Shown here: one piece after another, positions 1-12,300 of the stretch
Layout: the number at the start of each line of letters is the position of its first letter
Position numbering within the stretch: position 1 is the first letter of the stretch
Source of the DNA: Bacteroidia bacterium
GTDB lineage: Bacteria; Bacteroidota; Bacteroidia; Chitinophagales; Chitinophagaceae
Direction of reading: 5' to 3'
Length of the DNA: 64,000 nt
Assembly (NCBI GenBank): GCA_030427635.1
Contig: JAUIBA010000010.1
Coordinates: 62,001 to 126,000 of the forward strand
The notes under the pieces: generated by a model
The model's input: the letters and a program-made list of their open reading frames with translations, nothing else
Databases searched by the model: none
Told to the model about the DNA's origin: nothing
Made by a program: the position numbers and the translations under genes

Positions 1-2413
1 ATTTACCGTTCTGCTCCAGGTTTACCTCATTGCTAATGTGATAGAAGTAGCCGGCATTGAGTGAATAATAGTACATACTGCCCGATTGTAGTCTTATAAG
101 ATTATTAAGCAGCAGGCCCGCCTCATGATAGCCATCGCCATCTGGCACGCCGGGAGTAATGCCGCTGTGTGCCTCCCTGTGTGCCAGCGTGCCGTATAGC
201 ATACCATACTGCAGCCCTACCGATGGGGCAGAACTGATGGGCACCTCCTTATGAGCAAGGTGAAACAGCTTTCTGTCAAAATCGTGACGGTATATAAACT
301 GTACAAACTGGTCGGTATAATAGTCGTAGGGGTACATGGTCATTAGTCCGCCAAATGCGTACAGGGAAAGGGTTTTAGCATCATACTTGAAGCCGTTACC
401 GGCAAAGAGCCGGGAGAGGGGCAGGGGAGCATCGCTCCATGAGCGGCCGGCTTCTATCATCATACGTTCCATGCCCATCCTGTTAATGTGTACCTGCCAT
501 GTAGCGGCTACTATAGCCTGCATATAGGGGATGGATGCATGGCCCGTGGTAAGTTCACCTCCGGTAGCAGTTGCATAGATAACCGGGTAGCGACCGGGTA
601 TGCTGTAGTAACTGCCAAAGAATGGCGCGGTTTTTTCGCCGGGTGCATATCGTATCTTCAGTGAAGCCTGCCGCGCCGTAAAGCTGCTGTAGGGAATACC
701 GTCCATTGCCAGTGCATAGGTATAGCGGGGTGTTATTTCCTGCTGTGCTGCTGTCACTTCTGTTTGCCACCAGCCCAGCCGTTTGCGAAGGGATACCTCC
801 GCCGTACGTATATTATCTACCCGCTGCATCAGATACTGGCGCAGGTAGCCCTTGTCTATACTTCCCCCCAGCTGTATACGTCCCGGGTCAGAGAGGTCGT
901 CGTTCCACGACAGGCGGATGATGGTTTCCCTGTACTTGTCGGCATATACCTCGGCAAATGCACCATATTTCCATGCTTTATCACCAAAGCCATATCCTCC
1001 CCAGCCGCCCACACTCAGCCATTTTATAAGGCGTTCATTGGTTTGCAGGCCCATGCCCAGCCTCAGGTTTTCGTATTGGTTATAGCTCAGTAAGCGGGTT
1101 ATATCAGCATCCAGTATGCCAATAGATATTCTGCCATCAGGCAGGTGCCGCATCCATTGCATGATTCTGTCGGCCTTTGCCTCCTGGCCTATACTGTCTA
1201 TAACATGATAGGTGAGCTGCTCGCGGTTGTTTAGAGCCGCAGGGCGTAGCTGCTGCAGGAGTGTATCTGCCTCTGTATCTGCTCCCGGTGCTATACGCAC
1301 CGTGTGGGCCTTGTCAAACCGGAAGTTGTCAGGTATCTGCCACTTTACAGAGTCTATAGAAGAGTTGCCCTTCATACGCAGTGTATAGGATAGTGTACTG
1401 CTCTTCATCTGCTTGTCTATGATATAGTTGAGCCGGGATGGAAACCATCGCCGGATGGTATCATTCAGCTGATGGGAGCTGTATTCCTGCTCTATACTGG
1501 TGGTCTGTCCCAGTATGGTATCTATACCACGGGCTATGATACGGGTTATTGCATAGTCCTGCTCACTTATATATACAGTTCCGCTAAGACAGTTGGCCGT
1601 ATTGCCCCTGGGGCGGAAGCTGATGACCCATGTGGTGCCGGTATTTTCTGTAATCTCATCTGCAAGACTGAAGCGGTAGTATTTTTCATATCCCCGGCTC
1701 ACGGGGGTGTGATAATCTTTTCCGTTAAGGGCTATATAGTCGGTATAGGCATGAAATGGCAGTACATCGGTTATTGTGCTGGTAAATGCTGCCCGCTTCA
1801 GTCCGGAAAACCGGGTAGCCTGTATGTCTTCCTGTAGTGTGGCCGGGCCCTTCCATGTGCGGGTGCTGTAAGTTTCTGACAGCAGAAGGTGCTGCCTGTT
1901 GGTAAATTCGGTGATTTTTCTTCTCTTTTCGGCAGTATCACTCTTTACTGTGTCTGGCAGCACTATGTCCACAGCCATTTTATAATACACATTGCACTGC
2001 CATGTTTTGTATTTATCAGGATTGTTTCGGTTTCTGTTTGCTATTGTTTTGTTGAGTATCTCTCTTATTCTATCCATTTGTGGCCTTATCGTCACCTCTT
2101 TCAGTTCATTTGTTGCCGGTGCCAGCCATACAGTGTCAGTTTTTTTTAGCTGTGTTATGGTTAGCGTGCGTGTAAGGTATCCTGTAGCCGATATACTTAA
2201 TTGCTTTTGTTGTTTCCTGCCAGGTGTATTCCCTGTACTTATTGTAAAATGGCCGTTCAGGTCGGCTATGCTGCCTTGACCCTCGGCATGTATGGTGGCA
2301 AAAGGAACCGGATTGCGGGTGAGAGAATCTATAACGATACCACTATATATGCCCTGTGTAAAGGCTATAAAGGGCAGTAACAGCAATATGGCAAGCAGCA
2401 GTTTTTTTCTCAT
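1..2413 (-). CDS. Carboxypeptidase-regulatory-like / DUF5686 outer-membrane protein (3' end outside window)
   Basis: The reverse strand is open from an ATG at 2413 through base 1, about 804 codons, so the C-terminus lies beyond the left edge. The start (MRKKLLLAILLLLPFIAFTQ) is a signal peptide. Residues about 20-105 form a carboxypeptidase-regulatory-like beta-sandwich (GIVIDSLTRNPVPFATI...GSIADLNGHFTIS). From about residue 110 the pattern (MDRIREILNKTIANRNRNNP, then a Tyr-rich YYKM stretch) is typical of DUF5686 proteins. The rest is rich in alternating aromatic strands ending in glycine, as in an outer-membrane beta-barrel. DUF5686 proteins are common in Bacteroidota surface loci, with no proven role that I know. 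The gene is divergent from the small lipoprotein, with only 70 bp between the starts. The family call is good; the function is unknown. Confidence 0.88.
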   Translation of the reverse strand, partial: MRKKLLLAILLLLPFIAFTQGIYSGIVIDSLTRNPVPFATIHAEGQGSIADLNGHFTISTGNTPGRKQQKQLSISATGYLTRTLTITQLKKTDTVWLAPATNELKEVTIRPQMDRIREILNKTIANRNRNNPDKYKTWQCNVYYKMAVDIVLPDTVKSDTAEKRRKITEFTNRQHLLLSETYSTRTWKGPATLQEDIQATRFSGLKRAAFTSTITDVLPFHAYTDYIALNGKDYHTPVSRGYEKYYRFSLADEITENTGTTWVISFRPRGNTANCLSGTVYISEQDYAITRIIARGIDTILGQTTSIEQEYSSHQLNDTIRRWFPSRLNYIIDKQMKSSTLSYTLRMKGNSSIDSVKWQIPDNFRFDKAHTVRIAPGADTEADTLLQQLRPAALNNREQLTYHVIDSIGQEAKADRIMQWMRHLPDGRISIGILDADITRLLSYNQYENLRLGMGLQTNERLIKWLSVGGWGGYGFGDKAWKYGAFAEVYADKYRETIIRLSWNDDLSDPGRIQLGGSIDKGYLRQYLMQRVDNIRTAEVSLRKRLGWWQTEVTAAQQEITPRYTYALAMDGIPYSSFTARQASLKIRYAPGEKTAPFFGSYYSIPGRYPVIYATATGGELTTGHASIPYMQAIVAATWQVHINRMGMERMMIEAGRSWSDAPLPLSRLFAGNGFKYDAKTLSLYAFGGLMTMYPYDYYTDQFVQFIYRHDFDRKLFHLAHKEVPISSAPSVGLQYGMLYGTLAHREAHSGITPGVPDGDGYHEAGLLLNNLIRLQSGSMYYYSLNAGYFYHISNEVNLEQNGK

Positions 2414-2483
2414 TCTGTGGGTAATAGCAGTTTTTTCGAAAATAATATATTTTACCTATCTTTAGCCGGTATAAGAAGCTACT

Positions 2484-3020
2484 ATGAAGAAGATTATATA
2501 TGGGTTACTCATAACGTCTATTTCTGCCTTTGTGATGTCCTGCAGCAATGGCGATTATCAGGCCGACCCTGACAGCCCGGCTAATGAAGCTGTGAACCCC
2601 ATTACCCCACTTGGCGACGATGAGTTTACGTGGGGTGGAGAAAAGCCCATGAGCTACAAGGTAAATGGTAACTTCCACAAGGCAGATTATGCTGGTTTTG
2701 CACTGGATACCAGTGGTACCAATGTAATAATAGGTGTGATGGATAACGCTCCTGCCCGTATGCAGTTCTACCTCCGCGATGTATGGAAGGGTAATCTGTA
2801 TTCCATGGAGTGGCAGAACTATACCCGTATGGCAACCTATACAGATAGTCTGTATGGCAAGTATCTTCAGTTCTCCAGCGACAGAAGCAATTCCGGTGGT
2901 ATAAAGATATTACGTAACGATACTGCAGTTATTGAAGCTAAGTTTTACTTTAAAGGAGTGACCGCGAATGGAGAGGTTGTAAATATATCTGACGGCTATT
3001 TCTATATAGAAAAATATTGA
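2484..3020 (+). CDS. Small hypothetical lipoprotein
   Basis: A 178-residue protein with an N-terminal hydrophobic segment ending in a lipobox (AFVMSC, Cys at residue 20), so it is predicted to be a lipoprotein. The mature part starts with an acidic linker (SNGDYQADPDSPANE) and continues as mixed beta-strand sequence with many Tyr and Trp residues; I recognise no family. A box one base from the Bacteroidota -7 consensus (TATCTTTA, 2457-2464) lies 19 bp before the ATG, and a strong hairpin terminator follows at 3053-3088, so it is probably monocistronic. It is divergent from the DUF5686 gene and precedes the giant adhesin-like gene in the same direction, but the terminator separates them. Confidence 0.8.
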   Translation: MKKIIYGLLITSISAFVMSCSNGDYQADPDSPANEAVNPITPLGDDEFTWGGEKPMSYKVNGNFHKADYAGFALDTSGTNVIIGVMDNAPARMQFYLRDVWKGNLYSMEWQNYTRMATYTDSLYGKYLQFSSDRSNSGGIKILRNDTAVIEAKFYFKGVTANGEVVNISDGYFYIEKY

Positions 3021-3052
3021 TGCTTACATAATAAATTCAATTTTATTTTCAT

Positions 3053-3088
3053 AAAAAAAAGACCACCAGGAGAGGTGGTCTTTTTTTT
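3053..3088. terminator. Bidirectional rho-independent terminator
   Basis: Perfect 7-bp stem GACCACC (3061-3067) / GGTGGTC (3074-3080) with a 6-nt loop, flanked by A8 upstream and T8 downstream. The A and T runs can extend the stem. It ends the lipoprotein transcript. Confidence 0.9.
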
Positions 3089-3302
3089 ATGCATGTAAAT
3101 AGCATAAATTCTCAATTAATTACAATTAAGTATCATTTGTTTAATCCGCTAACAAATTCTTTGCCATTTTTACTGTTAAAAGAAATGTAAAAGTTTCTAT
3201 ATTGTAAGCAATAATAGGGCGGAATACCCCTACGCCCGTCCCTCCTATGAATACAAATGTTATTTAATTCATTGAGTGTAAATTAGTTATATCATATATT
3301 GT

Positions 3303-6300
3303 ATGAGAAAGTTATCTGCATTATTTGTTTTGCTCCTGGCTGCGGCAGCAGGAAAAGCACAAACATATTGTACCCCTAATTACCTGAATACATGTAGCAG
3401 TGGTACTCCTATGTATGCAAGCTTTGCATCCTTCGTAGGAGAAGCGGGCTCTTCCATCGTAGACCCTAGTTCCACCTGTTCGCAAGAGTATATCAATAAC
3501 ACTGCGATGTCAGTTACTCTGTATAGAGGAATTACATACACACCATCACTTAATATAACCACCACGTACTATGCAAACTATTCATTTCAGATATGGATAG
3601 ATTATAACGATGATGGTACATTCGCTGCAGGAGAATCTGTAGGCGGGCTGGCTACAATACCCAGCAGTACTACATCGGTATCAATTAATATCCCGGCAGG
3701 GGCTACAACGGGTACTCACAGAATGAGGCTTGTAGGTAACTATAAGTCCTGCTGTGGCGGTGTCACATATCCGTCAATTCCTCCCTGCGTTACCACGTCT
3801 ATTAATTATGGACAGGCGCGTGACTATACTGTGCTGATTACAGATCCGGCGCCCTGCACTACACCTGCGGCACAGCCTACAGCGTTAGGGTTCACATCCT
3901 CATTAAATTCAATAACCGGTTCATTTACTGCCAGTGCATCTGCCAACGCATATCTGGTAGTAATGACAAATACTTCCACACCGCCTACTGCCCCTACCGA
4001 CGGGCAGACGTATACTGTGGGTAGCTCGGCATTGGGTGGAACAATTGTTCATTCCAGTGGAGCTACGTCATTCACTGCTACCGGGCTTACGGACAATACA
4101 ACTTATTACTTCTGGGTTTATGCTATGAATGCAGGATGTATCGGCACACCTCCGCTCTACCTTGCTACCACACCTCTGAGTGGCTCTACAGCTACACAGC
4201 CATGTTCTTTCACTGGTCCTAAAACGATAGGTCCCGGTGGTGATTATGCTACGATTGCATCGGCTGTGACTGCTATTAATACACAGGGTTTGGGCGTCAA
4301 TGCCAGTCTGGAAATTCTGCCATCCTACACTTCAGAAAGCTTCCCTGTCAATATCACATCATTGACATGTGCGAGTGCAGACAGGCGTCTTATCATACGC
4401 CCTCACTCCAGTAATGGCAGTACCAAGAGCATCACTTCATCTGTGACCAATGCAATAATAAGTATGAATGGTGCCAGGTATGTGACCATTGATGGTCGTA
4501 TCAACTCTACGGGCAGTACCAGCCGGCTTACTATTACCAATAGCTATACCAGTACATCTTCATCGGCCAGCACACTGCAGTTTATTAATGGCGCTTCAGA
4601 CAACATCGTACGTTACGTAACATTACAGGGTTCTGGACGCAGTACGGCAAGTGGTATAGTTAAGTTTACTACCTCAACAGCAACAACCGGTAATAACAAT
4701 AACAAGCTGGAGTACTGCAATATTACGGCCAATGGTTCCAGTTATCCATATAATGCCATCTACTCTGCGGGCACTACAGGAAAAGATAACAGCTTTGACA
4801 CAATCTCCAATTGTAATATAAGTAACTATTATTACACTTCAGGCACTACACATGGTATCTACATTGCTTCTGGTAATACTGACTGGAACATATCTTCCAA
4901 CAGGCTTTTTCAAACAGCTAACAGGTCATACTCTGCTTCTGTTGCACATTATGGTATCAGAATTGCCAGTACAAATGGTAATAACTTCCGCGTAGCAGAC
5001 AATATTATAGGCGCTCTGAATGCTTCAGGTACGGGTACCTGCTCTCTTACCGTGTCTTCTACGTCATACAGTATGACCTTCCGGGCTATCTCCATGCAGG
5101 TAGGTGCTATCACACCTTCTTCGGTACAGGGTAATACGGTAACAAATCTTGTGTCATATGGTGGTTCGTCGTCAGCAGGTCTATATGGTATTGAGCTCTT
5201 AGCGGGTAGTAACAATGTAGGTACTGAGTCTGGTAACGTAATCGGCTCTCAGACTACTCTCGGTGCACTTAAACGTGTGGCCAGCAGTAATGGGTCAGTA
5301 GGTATGTATGGTATATATTCCAGTGTGTCAACGCCGGGTGTAACAAACATTTCCAATAATACTATCGGCTGTATCTCCCTGAATGGCACATCTACCAGTA
5401 TCGGCTGTAGCATGTATGGTATATACGCTACAGGAACTGCCGCTACTACCATATCAGGCAATGTAATAGGTAGTAACACACTTGCAGGAAGTATCAGTAC
5501 TGCGGTAACCACATCCGGTGCAAACCGTTTTTACGGTATATATACAACCATATCCAGTTCTTCGCCGTCTCCGGTTGCTATTACGGATAACATTATAGCC
5601 AATATTACGACATCGGGATATAGTACCAGCTCTACCAATATTATGAGGGGTATTTATCATACAGGTACAGCTGCTGCCCATATGGAGCGCAATCATGTAC
5701 ATCATCTGAGTTCCGGCAGCCGCTATTCAGGCACTACTACTACATGGGCCATGGCCGCTATTTCCTATAATGGTTCTACGGGTTCTGCTATCATACATCA
5801 GAATACGGTAAACGCCCTGTCTCTTACTAATAGCACATCTGTTTCTCAGAGTGTGGCAGGTATATACCTTACGTCGTCGCTGAATGGTACTATTTCTTCA
5901 AACAGGGTATATGATATCTCCAATGCATCTACCTATACAAGTACCACAACACCGGCACGTGCAGCAGGTATTATCTGTTATTCTCCCAACACCAGTGTAA
6001 CGATACTGAATAATATGATATCCCTGGGTACAGGCCAGACAAAGAATACTGCTTACAATGGTATAATGGCCGGTGCAAACGGATCATATACCATGAGGGT
6101 ATATCATAACAGTGTATATATAGGAGGTAATGTAAGCTCCGGCAGTGTGGCAACAGCCTGTTTCCACAGAGGGTACTACAGCAGCTCTTCGGTGACATCT
6201 ACTACAGTAGATATAAAAAACAACATCTTTGTCAATGCGCGAACGGGGGGCAGTAATAATCACTACGCGATAGCTAACTGTATAAATTATTCTGCCTCTA

Positions 6301-9300
6301 CTACCGGGTGGCCGGGAGGTGCCAGTAACTACAATATTCTTAACTCTGCCAATGCCTCTACCCTCGGCTATTGGTCAGGTAACAGAACTTTTGCATCATG
6401 GAAGACAGCCATGTCGCCCAATCAGGATTTAAATTCATTCTCTGCTACTACGGTCACCTTTGCCAATACGACAACGGGCGACCTGCATATTAACATGGGA
6501 ACAACTCCCAATGATATAGAATCACATGGCAATACATTAAGTGGTTATACCACCGATTATGATGGTGATACCCGTCCTGGCCCCACAGGTTCCGTGAATG
6601 GTGGTGCAGGCGCTGCTGACATAGGTGCAGATGAATTTGACGGTGTGGCAAATGATAATATTCCACCGGCTATTACATACACAGTGAATGGTTGTCATAC
6701 TAATACTGACTATGTATTCACTGCTCAGATATCTGACCCCGGAGGTGTAGCTACAGGTTCCTTTGCGCCACGTGTATATTTCCGTAAGGGGGCTGCATCA
6801 TATACCAGCTCACAGGGTACTCTGGTGTCAGGAACCACGCTGAATGGTGTATGGTCATTTACTGTTTCTGCTAGTGCCATGGGCGGACTTACAACAGGAA
6901 ATTCTGTTAGCTATTATGTCATTGCACAGGATGCCGCAGGTTATGTAGGTTCTAACACCAACATCAGTCTCAATGCATCAAATGTAAACACAGTGACTAC
7001 GCACCCTACTAACCCTGCTACATTCAGTATCGGGTTAGGCGGTACCTATACTGTAGGTAGTGGAGGTAACTATACCACACTTACATCGGCAGTAGCGGCA
7101 TACAATGCCTACTGCCTTACAGGGCCGGTAGTATTTAGTCTTATAACATCTACATATCCCAGCGAAAGCTACCCGATACAGATTAACAACAATATATGGG
7201 CCAGCAGTACGAATACGCTTACTATACAGCCGGCAGCAGGAGTAAATGCCTCTATTTCTGCCTCGGTATCGTCTTATGCCCCCATCAGGCTGTATGGAGC
7301 AAAACATGTCATCATCGATGGCCTCAAATCGGGAGGTAGCAGTCTCTCCATCACTAATACATACACCAGTACTTCAGCAGTAGTACTGCTGAGCTCTCTG
7401 GGTACAAATAATGGCTGTAGAAATGTTACACTGAAAAATCTGAATCTGACTGGTGGTTCCAATACTTCTTCTGGTGTATATGGTATCTGCGCTACCAGCA
7501 CTACTTCGGCGTCCACAGCATCTTCTTATGACCATGATACTATTACAATAGAGGGAAATACAATTCAGCGTGTTTACTATGGTATTTCTGCGTACAGTGC
7601 CACCACTGCATCTACAGGATATAACGACTGGGTAATACAGAATAACATTATTGGTCCATCTACCTATAATACAACTACAAATGTTTACTACAGAGGTATA
7701 TATCTGACAAACATGCAGAGGACTACCATCAAGGGAAATACTATCAATAACATTGGTATTACCAGCAATTCTACCCAGGCTGTAGGTATATTTTTTAACT
7801 CTGGTATGAATGGATATACTATAGATAGCAACACTATAAAGAATATTGGAGCTAACTATGCCACTACATCTGTTACAGGTGCCATATGTGGTATATATAT
7901 AGGCTCATCCTGTATAAATGGTAAAATACGTGGCAATACCATATCAAATATTGCCAACTATTATACGAGCTCTTCAGGCAGTGTAAAAGGAATATATCTA
8001 TACACAGGTACATCAGTATCTAATATTGAGATATCAAACAATATGATTTCTGATGTCCGTCATTATGGTACCTATACATCCACCACGGGTTATCCCGCGG
8101 GTATTGCCCTGGCCAGTAGTAATGGTATGGTTAGGATATACCATAATACGGTGATGATGGATGCTACCACTGGTGGTAATGCGTCTACACGCTCTGCCTG
8201 CCTTGCGGTATATTCTGCAGCGGGCCCGATAGATGTGCGGAACAATATATTTATCAATAAGTATAATAATGCAGCATCCTCATCAGATAGGGGTTATACA
8301 TTCTATACCTCTGTGTCTAACACTTATTTTTCTAATCTTGACTATAATAACTACTATGCAGAGTCGCCCAGTATAGTTGCATATACCAGTGGTGACAGGA
8401 CTACACTGTCAGACTTCCAGTCGGCATACGGAAGTAATGCTAATAGTGTCAGTATAGCGGCAGAGTGTACTTCATCTTCCGATCTCCACCTTACAACAGC
8501 ATCAATAAACTCATCTATGCAGATGGGTACTCCGCTGGCAGATGTCACAAAAGACATTGATGGAGAAACGAGAAATGGTACGAATCCTACCATAGGTGCC
8601 GATGAAATTGCCACGTGTACTGTTACCGCAGGCACTGTGAATCCGGCAGTTGGTACATTCTGTGGTTCCGGTACTACTACCGTAACTGCTACGGGCGCTT
8701 CTACTGACGGACTGATGCAATGGCGTTCGTCCACTGATAGTACTAACTGGACTACTATTGCCGGTGCTACTGCCAGCAGTTATGTCATTTCACCATCTAT
8801 TACTACTACTACGTGGTACAGGTTTGTGAACAAATGTGCATCCTCTTCAGAAGCTGATTCAGCAGTAACCAAAGTTGTTATCAATCCACTACCAGCTGCT
8901 ATTACTGGTCAGCAGGTGTTGTGCGTAGGTGGCAACTCTACACTGAGTACAGTAACCGCAGGCGGTACATGGTCTACATCAGATGCGGGAGTAGCTAGTA
9001 TTAATGCTACTTCAGGGCTGGTATCGGCCAATGGTGCGGGTACTGCTACTATATCTTATACAATTACTGCTACCGGTTGTGTACGTACTACCGTTGTTAC
9101 CGTGAATGCATTGCCAACAGTAGCGTCTGTTTCCGCTTCTGATAATGGGTTCTGCGTAGGTACTGCAGTAACATTTACTGCAGGTAGTGTTACGGGTACC
9201 GGTTCTGTTCAGTCTTACAACTGGAGCGGTCCTAACTCATTCAGCACTACCAGCGCAGGCAACAGTACGGGGTTAACAACCTCTACTACTGCACAGTCAG

Positions 9301-12300
9301 GTAACTATTCTGTAACTGTTACCTACCCAGGTGCGGGCTGTACCAGTGCTATGGCGGTTACCAGTCCGGCGGTTACGGTGAATGCACTACCTACCGTTGC
9401 TTCGGTATCATCGTCTACCAATAATCTTTGTATCGGTGCAGGGGTTACATTAACAGCAGGTGCTACTACAGGTGCAGGCGCTCTTACTTCTTATAACTGG
9501 ACAGGACCAAATGGTTTCAGCACTACAACAGCTGCTGACAATACAAACTTTACAACCACTACCACTGCACAGTCAGGCAACTATTCTGTGACTGTTACGT
9601 ATCCTGGTACAGGCTGTACCAGCTCTGCTGCGGTTACCAGTCCGGCAGTCACAGTAAACGCATTGCCTACCGTGGCAGGTATCACACCTTCAGCTAGTGA
9701 ACTTTGTATAGGTGGTGCAGTAACATTTACCGCAGGTGCAGTAACAGGTTCCGGTACACTTACCTCTTATAACTGGTCAGGCCCCAATTCGTTCAGCACT
9801 ACTACCTCGGCTAATACTACCGGCTTTACTACATCAGCTACTGCTGAGAGTGGTGCATATACGGTAAGTGTCACTTATCCGGGTGATGGCTGTACAAGTG
9901 CTGCGGTGGTTACCAGCCCGGCGGTAACGGTAAATGCAGTGCCTACTGTAGCCAGCATTACACCATCATCTACTAATCTCTGTGTGGGAACTGCACTGAA
10001 CTTTACTGCAGGTGCAGTGACAGGTGCAGGTACACTCACATCATATAACTGGACTGGTCCCAACTCATACAGTACTACTACTGCCGGAAATACTACCGCA
10101 TTTACAACGGCAGCTGCTGCAGAGAGTGGTGCTTATTCAGTATCGGTAACATATAGCGGTGTAGGATGTACCAGCTCTATGGTGCAGACCAGCCCGGCGG
10201 TAACAGTAAATGCCCTGCCTACAGTAGCATCTGTTGCTGCTTCTACCAGCAATGTTTGTGTGGGTACTGGTATCACATTTACAGCCGGTGCAGTAAATGG
10301 TACAGGTACACTTACATCTTATAACTGGACAGGCCCTAACGCCTTCAGCACCACTACTGCTGCTAATACTACAGGGTTCACAACCAGCACTACAGCAGAA
10401 AGCGGTGCATACTCTGTTACTGTTACCTATCCTGGCGATGGCTGTACCAGCACAATGGCGGTAACCAGCCCCGCAGTAACAGTAAATGCCCTGCCTACTG
10501 TAGCTTCCATTACGCCGTCTCAGACAGAACTCTGTACGGGTAATGCAATTACATTTACTGCGGGTGCGGTATCTGGTGCCGGCACACTTACATCTTACAA
10601 CTGGAGTGGTCCTAACTCATTCAGCACCACTACTGCTGCAAATACAACAGGATTTACAACCAGCACAACGGCAGAAAGCGGTACTTATTCACTGTCTGTA
10701 ACATATCCAGGCAATGGCTGTACCAGCACTACGGTAGTTACCAGCCCTGCTGTCACAGTTAACCCGGCACCTACGGTAGCATCCATCACGGCATCTACCA
10801 GCAATCTGTGTGTGGGTACTGGTATTACATTTACAGCAGGTGCTACTACAGGTACCGGCGCGCTTACATCATATAACTGGACTGGTCCTAACTCGTTTAG
10901 CACTACTACTGCTACCAATACCGTAGGATTTACAACATCTACTCCTGCCGAAAGCGGTGCTTATTCAGTAAGTGTCACTTATGCAGGTGCCGGATGTAAC
11001 AGCCCTGTGGTTGCAACATCACCAGCGGTAACAGTAAATGCACTGCCTACAGTAGCATCTGTAACACCGTCAGAAACTGATATGTGTATTGGTGCGGCGG
11101 TAACATTTACTGCTGGTGCAGTAACCGGTGCAGGTACGCTTACTTCTTACAACTGGAGTGGCCCTAATGCATTCAGCACTACTACTGGCGCCAATACTAC
11201 AGGATTTACAACCAGCACTACTGCTCAGAGCGGCGCTTACTCACTGTCTGTTACCTATCCCGGCGATGGCTGTACCAGCAGTACGGTTGTAACCAGCCCT
11301 GCGGTTACGGTTAACCCTGTACCAACAGTGTCATCTATATCAGCTTCTACCAGCAACCTGTGTGTGGGTACCGGAATTACATTTACTGCCGGTGCAGTAA
11401 CCGGTGCCGGTACGCTTACATCTTACAACTGGAGCGGTCCTAACTCGTTCAGTACTACCACTGCTGCCAATACTACCGGCTTTACAGCCGCTACTACAGC
11501 AGAGAGTGGTGCTTACTCTGTAAGTGTTACTTATACAGGACTGGGTTGTAACAGCTCAACTGTTGTTACTTCACCAGAGGTTACAGTTAATGCACTGCCA
11601 ACGGTAGCATCTATAACGCCATCTACTACAGAAATATGTACCGGAACAGCGCTTTCATTTACAGCAGGTGCTGCTACAGGTGCCGGTACGCTTTCATCTT
11701 ACAACTGGAGCGGCCCTGATGGCTACTCCGCAGTTACAGCAATTGACAATGCTTCATTCACACCTGCTGCTACAGCAGCCAGTGGTAACTACTCTGTAAC
11801 GGTTACTTATCCGGGTTCGGGTTGTACCAGTGCTGCGGCTGTTACCAGCCCTGCAGTTACAGTTAATGCACTCCCATCGCTTACATCTGTATCTGCGCTG
11901 CCTGCTTCACTTTGTGAGCAGCAGGAGCTTACGCTTACAGCTACAGGCGCTACGGGTACCGGCTCGCTTACTTCTTATAACTGGAGCGGCCCCGCAGGCT
12001 ACTCATCATCTACCACTGGTGCCACACAGACATATACGGTGCCTGCTACTACAGCCAGTGGCTCATACAGTGTATCCGTAACATATCAGGGTACAGGTTG
12101 TACCAGCACTCAGGTAGCATCTTCTGCCGTTACAGTAAATGCACTGCCGATAGCGTACGAAGTAAATGGCGGCGGTACCTATTGTGCAGGCGGTGGCGGA
12201 CTCGTAGTAGGGCTTGATGGCTCTCAGACGGGTGTGGAATATCAGTTGTATCTGGATGGTACTCCTACCGGAGCTCCTGTAGCAGGTACCGGCTCAGCTA

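Noticed and set aside
1472-1837. Plus-strand open frame of 121 codons
   Set aside because: Antisense to the DUF5686 gene, whose minus-strand frame is open throughout and shows clear protein features.
706-2279. Several other plus-strand frames of 70-110 codons
   Set aside because: All are shadows of the same minus-strand DUF5686 gene, with no family-like sequence.
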